Assembly: GCA_018697195.1 (NCBI GenBank)
Contig: CM031857.1
Location: forward strand, 60,637,697 to 60,701,696
Origin: Certhia americana
Lineage: Eukaryota > Chordata > Aves > Passeriformes > Certhiidae
Length of the DNA stretch: 64,000 nucleotides
Reading direction: 5' to 3'
In this document: piece after piece, positions 59,201-64,000 of the stretch
Layout of the letters: each line of letters opens with the position of its first letter
Position numbering within the stretch: the stretch's first letter is position 1
The notes under the pieces: generated by a model
Seen by the model: only the letters and a program-made list of their open reading frames with translations
Database searches by the model: none
Told to the model about the DNA's origin: nothing
Translations under genes and position numbers: made by a program

Positions 59201-62200
59201 ATTTTCAGGGGGAACTTTGTTTATTGGGAAATTGTTTACATAGGAACACAAGTCTGTCAGATACTACTCTCTTTGTTATCAGTGTAACAGCAGAAGGTCC
59301 TTTCTTACCTAGAAAAGTCACTAAAACACTGACTCCCTATGTTCAGCAGCCAATCCTAACATTGCTTTTGTCTGCACTTCTATTCCTTGATAGGAAACTA
59401 ATCTGTTACTGTAAATTACTGATGACTAAATTAGAAATAATGATGGAAGAAAGCTCATTAAAGATAACATGCTAATGAACCAATATCTTCTATAGTAATA
59501 GAATCATAAAAAATTTATCTCATATTAATAGCACTTTACAGTTTGAATAAATACAAGATAGTGAGTTCTTGAAAAATTTGGGACAAATAGTTAAATAAAT
59601 ATAATATACTTTTAAAATATTTTTTGAATAAAATGAAAAATTTTTATCGAGGCAATTTTAACCACTCAACAGTATAACAAGGGATGTCTGCTGAATTTTA
59701 ACAATGGTTGTATTTTTCTTTATTTTTTTCCCCAGTTGATTATCTCTATGCAATGAGCACATTCCCATATTCTTTGCAGGAATCCGTTGTCAATTAGGTT
59801 CATATCTTGCCATTTGTACAGAAAACATTAGTACTTTTCACAGGAAATTTGACATACTTCAGACTGATTATTTTTTGGAAGAGAAAGAAATCTTTTTCTT
59901 GCCCTAAGTAAATGATGTGAAGTGTCTACTGCATTGCATGAACTGAATATCAAGTATCTTATTTATATAGTGTTATTTATACAGTAACAGCTGATTATGA
60001 AAAACATAATCTGAAGGTTTTTCCCATAATAATTATTGCTACCACACTTATTTATTAACTTTGCTGGTTTAGATAACGATCATATACAAGAATTATTTGG
60101 AAATAAAATAAAAATAAATAAAGAACTATTTTAGTTTCTGTGTAAAAAACCAAAATTTTTAGTCTTTCTCCTTTCATCACTATTAGTTAATAATCTTTCT
60201 AATTTAATGCAAATTTATGGAGAAAAAATCATAGATATTTTAAAGACCATTGCAATGCCTCCTCAGAGAGAGATAATTGTAATTTCCTATAACATACATT
60301 TCACTCACTTGTGATAGGATTTCCACATCATATATTCTATGAAAGGAGTAAAATAAATAGTCCAGGGTCTGACTCATTCATAAAGTCATGTATAGGCAGA
60401 CATAATATAATATTCTAAAAGACAGAACCTGAGGGCTAGAATTTTCAGAGAAATATGTCCATTAAAGAAAGTGCCATTTCAGTCAAAAGGAAGAACTGTT
60501 TCAGCTCAAAGGGGACATGTGTGATGGGTTAAACCTTAGTTCAGTGTTTATTTAGAATTAATAGAATCCTTTTCATTTTAAGAATTAAATCATGTTGGCA
60601 CTTGGACATATTTCTTATTTGCTAATGTGCAATAACTTTCCTTTCAACATGCAAGTATACAGTTCCAAAACTTGTTTTAAATATTGATGCATTTGGGGTT
60701 AGAGAGCCAGTCTTCAGGCCAATCTCTTCACTACTTGCCATGATACAAACATCTAGAGAGAAAAAAAATTTATAAAAAAATCATCATTTAGTGCTAAATG
60801 CTAAGCATTTTACTGCACAATGACTATCATCACTGTGCAATAACATCTGACAAATAGGCTATTACCATCAGAGGGGAGGCTTTTAAATCAGGCCTTAACT
60901 ACATTTTATTAAAGGCTTGGAAGGTAATCACTGAAATTATATTTTTTTTTCTTGTGTGTTTATGCTTCTGTCTAGAGTCTTCAGAGATTTGCCAGTTACA
61001 ATCTATCTACTACCTGTTGAGAAACACTGGTAAGGAGATAATATAAGCAATTAGAAAAGCATTGCTCACTCCTGAAGTGTTATTACCTTAAATTAAGATT
61101 TCCAAAGGGAATACACAATAGTGTTTCAGTGACAATTTTTGTTCCTATATTTTCCCAAAGATACCTTTTGTTTCTTACATATTCTGTCTAATCAGTAACT
61201 CACAGGTGCCTGCAGAATAATGTCAATACATTAAACATACTCCCTCAGGAGCAAGTAACATTAAATCTCAAATGCATAAAAACCAAGGTCAGACTATGAT
61301 CCCTTTATACATTAAGTCAAAAAAAAGTAACTTAAAATTCTTTCTTGGTTAGTTTTAATCTTATGTGGTTTAAATATTTCTAAATATGTAATCTCTAGAC
61401 ATGCCACAAGGTTACAGAAGTAATAGTGGGAATTACAGATGTGAGTCTTAGCATACTGATGTAAATCTATATACCTCCCACATGCCATGCTGTGCTGCAT
61501 GTATTTTCCCAACCTGGGACCCTCTGTGATGGTGCCAGCTGGTCACCCCAATCTGTGACTCACCGAAAGCTTCAAATATGGGGAGACAAAACATGGGCTC
61601 TTGTAAAGTGGGGTTATGACATGAAGACCATCACTTTGCCCTCATATCTACCAAGGGCTAGTGCTGTTTTGCACTCTTATCTCTACCAATATAAAGAGAT
61701 CCTGAACTTTTCTAGTCTCTGAGAAAGTAGGGAGGAATCTTTTTAATAACAAAGTAGTTATTAGAAACAGTAATGAAATATATTAAAGAAAACTTGTCAG
61801 GTATGTCCAGTCTTGCTGGGAAGGTTGATCAGTGGATTCCTGCCCTGTTTTCAGAAGGTCTACACTATGAAGTACCTCTGCCTTGGACAGTGAACTCTGG
61901 AGCCAAAGCTGGTAGAGATGAGTTCTTCTGTCCACATGCCTAAGGGTGTTCCCTCACAGAGAGGCTGGACATATCCATGTTGTATAAGATTTGACTTCCC
62001 ATCTCTCCTGAGCCTGGAGTACAGAATTTAGGACCAAAAAACCCACTTTTTATGTGTGTGCTATTTGCTTTGTTTTGTTTTTAATTCAGAGTTAGCATAG
62101 CTTACTAGAGTGGTGTACTTTTTAATGTGGAAATGAAGGTATGTGATGGTATTTGAGGACATAAAACTTTGCTGGCATGTTGTTGCAAGACCATGTCAGA

Positions 62201-62615
62201 GGACATGGTATGCAGTATTCTATCCACACCAATTAACACAAAAAGAGACCAAGCTTCAAGGGTGAATTTGATTGCTAAGTTATTTCACAGTGTAGACGTA
62301 CCCTTCACTTGCTTTTGAATAGGTCTATGATTAAGTAGACTATAGCTCTGGAAAGTTAAAGAATTGGGTTCACAAAGGGGAATGCTTCATGTGCTTTTCT
62401 TGTCTTCCTCTTTCCATATTCTGCAAAAAATATTTGCAAAGTAAATAGATAATGCAATTCTTTTCTTCTACTAAAAGGATAAGTGATTTTTACACACAAT
62501 TATTGAGAAATTCTGTCCAGAAATGAGAATTTTTGGGAGTTAATCAGTAGCTCATCTCTTGGAACTTGAGTTGGAGAAAAAATGACTACTATTTATACTC
62601 AGCCCCGCAGAACGT
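56227..62615. other. 6.4 kb of AT-rich non-coding DNA
   Basis: No repeat or gene was recognised. The somewhat GC-richer patches at 58560-58960, with an AATAAA at about 58975, and at 61490-61980 were not identified. The minus frame at 58749-59138 (129 codons) and the plus frames at 59224-59475 and 61492-61722 lack known motifs. Confidence 0.5.
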
Positions 62616-62884
62616 AATAGAATCACTGAATCATAAAAAGCATTTTGTTCAAAAGAGACTTAAAAGGTTATCTAGCTTCAACTCCCTTGCCTTTGACAGG
62701 GACATCTTCCAATAGACCAGGCTTCTCAGACCTCCATCCAGCCTGACCTTGGACACTTCCAGGGATGGGATGTCAACAACTTCTCTGGCCAACCTGTTCT
62801 AGGGTCTCACCTCACAGTAAAGAATTTCTTCTTAATGTACCATTTAAATCTACCCTTTTTCAGTTTAAAGTAAATCATACTATA
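62616..62884 (-). mobile_element. CR1 LINE, 3' fragment, minus strand
   Basis: Octamer remnants (TAATAGAATCACTGAATCATAAAAAG) are followed by TTATCTAGCTTCAACTCCCTTGCC, GACAGGGACATCTTCC, AGACCAGGCTTCTCAGACCTCCATCCAGCC, GACACTTCCAGGGATGGGATGTC and ACAGTAAAGAATTTCTTCTTAATG, then TTTCAGTTTAAAG. This is the classic reversed CR1 3' end. It is truncated after about 270 bp. Confidence 0.95.
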
Positions 62885-64000
62885 CTTAGGATGAGATGCA
62901 GGAAAAAAACAAAAAACAATAAATAAGTAACAGCAACAAGAACTGTGTATATTCAGACCATTTTAGGTTTATTTTTTCTGATTGTGTTTTGTTTTATATA
63001 TTACTTTCCTAGCAACTTGTCATAGAGTTTAAAGCAACAATATTTATCATTTTTCATGCAAGTAAAAAAGTACTTCTTGTTTTCCCCTTAATGTGTTTAT
63101 TTTTAAGAAAATGTTGGTTTTACACATGGTATTGGGGCTCAGTTACAACAAAAAACAACATTCATGCCAAAAAAGGGAGAGGGTTTTTTAGCTTTTAAAG
63201 GATACAAATTAGTTTTCAAAATCAGGTGTCATGGTCAGCTGAAGCCAAAGCTCTCAAGCACATTGTTTCATCTGTTTTGATGAATATGGGAATGCTCATG
63301 GCCACCAGAAGCTGTAAAATGAAGTACAAACCTATATGATATATCATAATAATTATAACTGTTTACTTGTACTGATGTACAGTTTTCTTTGAAAAAATGA
63401 ATAAAATATATATTTGTTTAAATTAATAGACTTATATTAAGTCTGTCAGAAAATAGAAGCAATTGCTGCTTTGCAATCAATTAATACACTTGGCATGGTG
63501 AGGATACAAGTGGCACTTATTCTCTTTGATCCACTTGCTTTATTGATATATTCAGTGCCTAAATGGTCAAACCAGCTAGGAAATTTAATGCCTAGGGTCT
63601 ACTTCATACTGTTTGCTACCCTTGTAGAGGTGTTAGCTCCTTAAGCAAGACTGTGGTTGATATTTGTCATGTTAGCCTCCTGCCAAATCTATTTCACAAC
63701 CTATGCAGTTGAAATACACACAAGTTCAGCTGATGAGACATGCAAAAGAATAAATCATGAAGAGGCTTAGTTAGTAAGGGGGTAAAAGAAACTTGCCATT
63801 TCGTCTGTACATATGCACATATGCAGAAAAACCTCTTGTCGGAATCAGAAATTCTGAGAAATATTTCTTTGCATGTTTAAGGGATGAAAAATCACTGACA
63901 AACACTGTTTTTTAACCTTTGTTCATGGAAAGGGCTTTTTAAGCTCTGGAATGAAGCAAGAACTTTCAAGAATGTGTATCAGATAGTAGCACAGTGTGTA
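62885..64000. other. AT-rich non-coding DNA to window end
   Basis: No gene or recognised repeat. Short A and T runs only. Confidence 0.6.

Noticed and set aside
1..64000. CRISPR array, operon, toxin-antitoxin or phage system
   Set aside because: The sequence is vertebrate. No regularly spaced direct repeats with unique spacers and no clustered coding frames occur.

Overview
This window is AT-rich vertebrate DNA and almost certainly comes from a bird. The main evidence is at least a dozen 5'-truncated CR1 (chicken repeat 1) LINE copies. Several still carry the CR1 3' end, with ATTCTRTG-type octamers next to the TCCCTTCCAA motif (or its reverse complement). There are also six LTR pieces of kinds I know from avian endogenous retroviruses. 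Nothing looks prokaryotic: there are no operons, no dense ORFs and no ribosome binding sites. I cannot name the species or locus from sequence alone.

No protein-coding gene, tRNA, rRNA or CRISPR array can be supported. The longest open frames (about 110-130 codons) are either inside transposons or look like chance frames in AT-rich DNA. The window is best read as intergenic desert or a very large intron.

Layout. 1-4.2 kb: AT-rich DNA with an unexplained GC-richer block (about 1.7-2.45 kb). 4.2-6.4 kb: two plus-strand CR1 copies. 6.9-7.06 kb: a pyrimidine tract ending in T26 followed by G23, then a CpG-bearing stretch at 7.5-7.7 kb. 14.2 kb and 18.2-19.1 kb: minus-strand CR1 copies, the second retaining recognisable reverse-transcriptase sequence. 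22.3-24.5 kb: two copies of one LTR family in opposite orientations, one nearly complete (974 bp). 32.0-34.5 kb: two minus-strand CR1 copies and an LTR fragment. 36.8-37.6 kb: a minus-strand LTR of about 790 bp. 43.6-45.7 kb: two CR1 copies of one subfamily. 48.1-49.1 kb: CR1 sequence interrupted by a 335-bp solo LTR with a perfect 6-bp target-site duplication. 50.7-51.4 kb: CR1. 55.9-56.2 kb: a 304-bp solo LTR with a perfect 6-bp duplication. 62.6-62.9 kb: CR1.

Recognised transposon sequence is about 8.5 kb, roughly 13% of the window. The solo LTRs with intact duplications are the youngest datable events, and one clearly post-dates its CR1 host. I looked for an undescribed system and found no coding one. 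The best leads are the nested and solo LTR insertions, the T26/G23 junction, a cluster of heat-shock-element-like motifs at 46.86-46.91 kb, and several stretches that could be conserved regulatory DNA but need alignment to judge.
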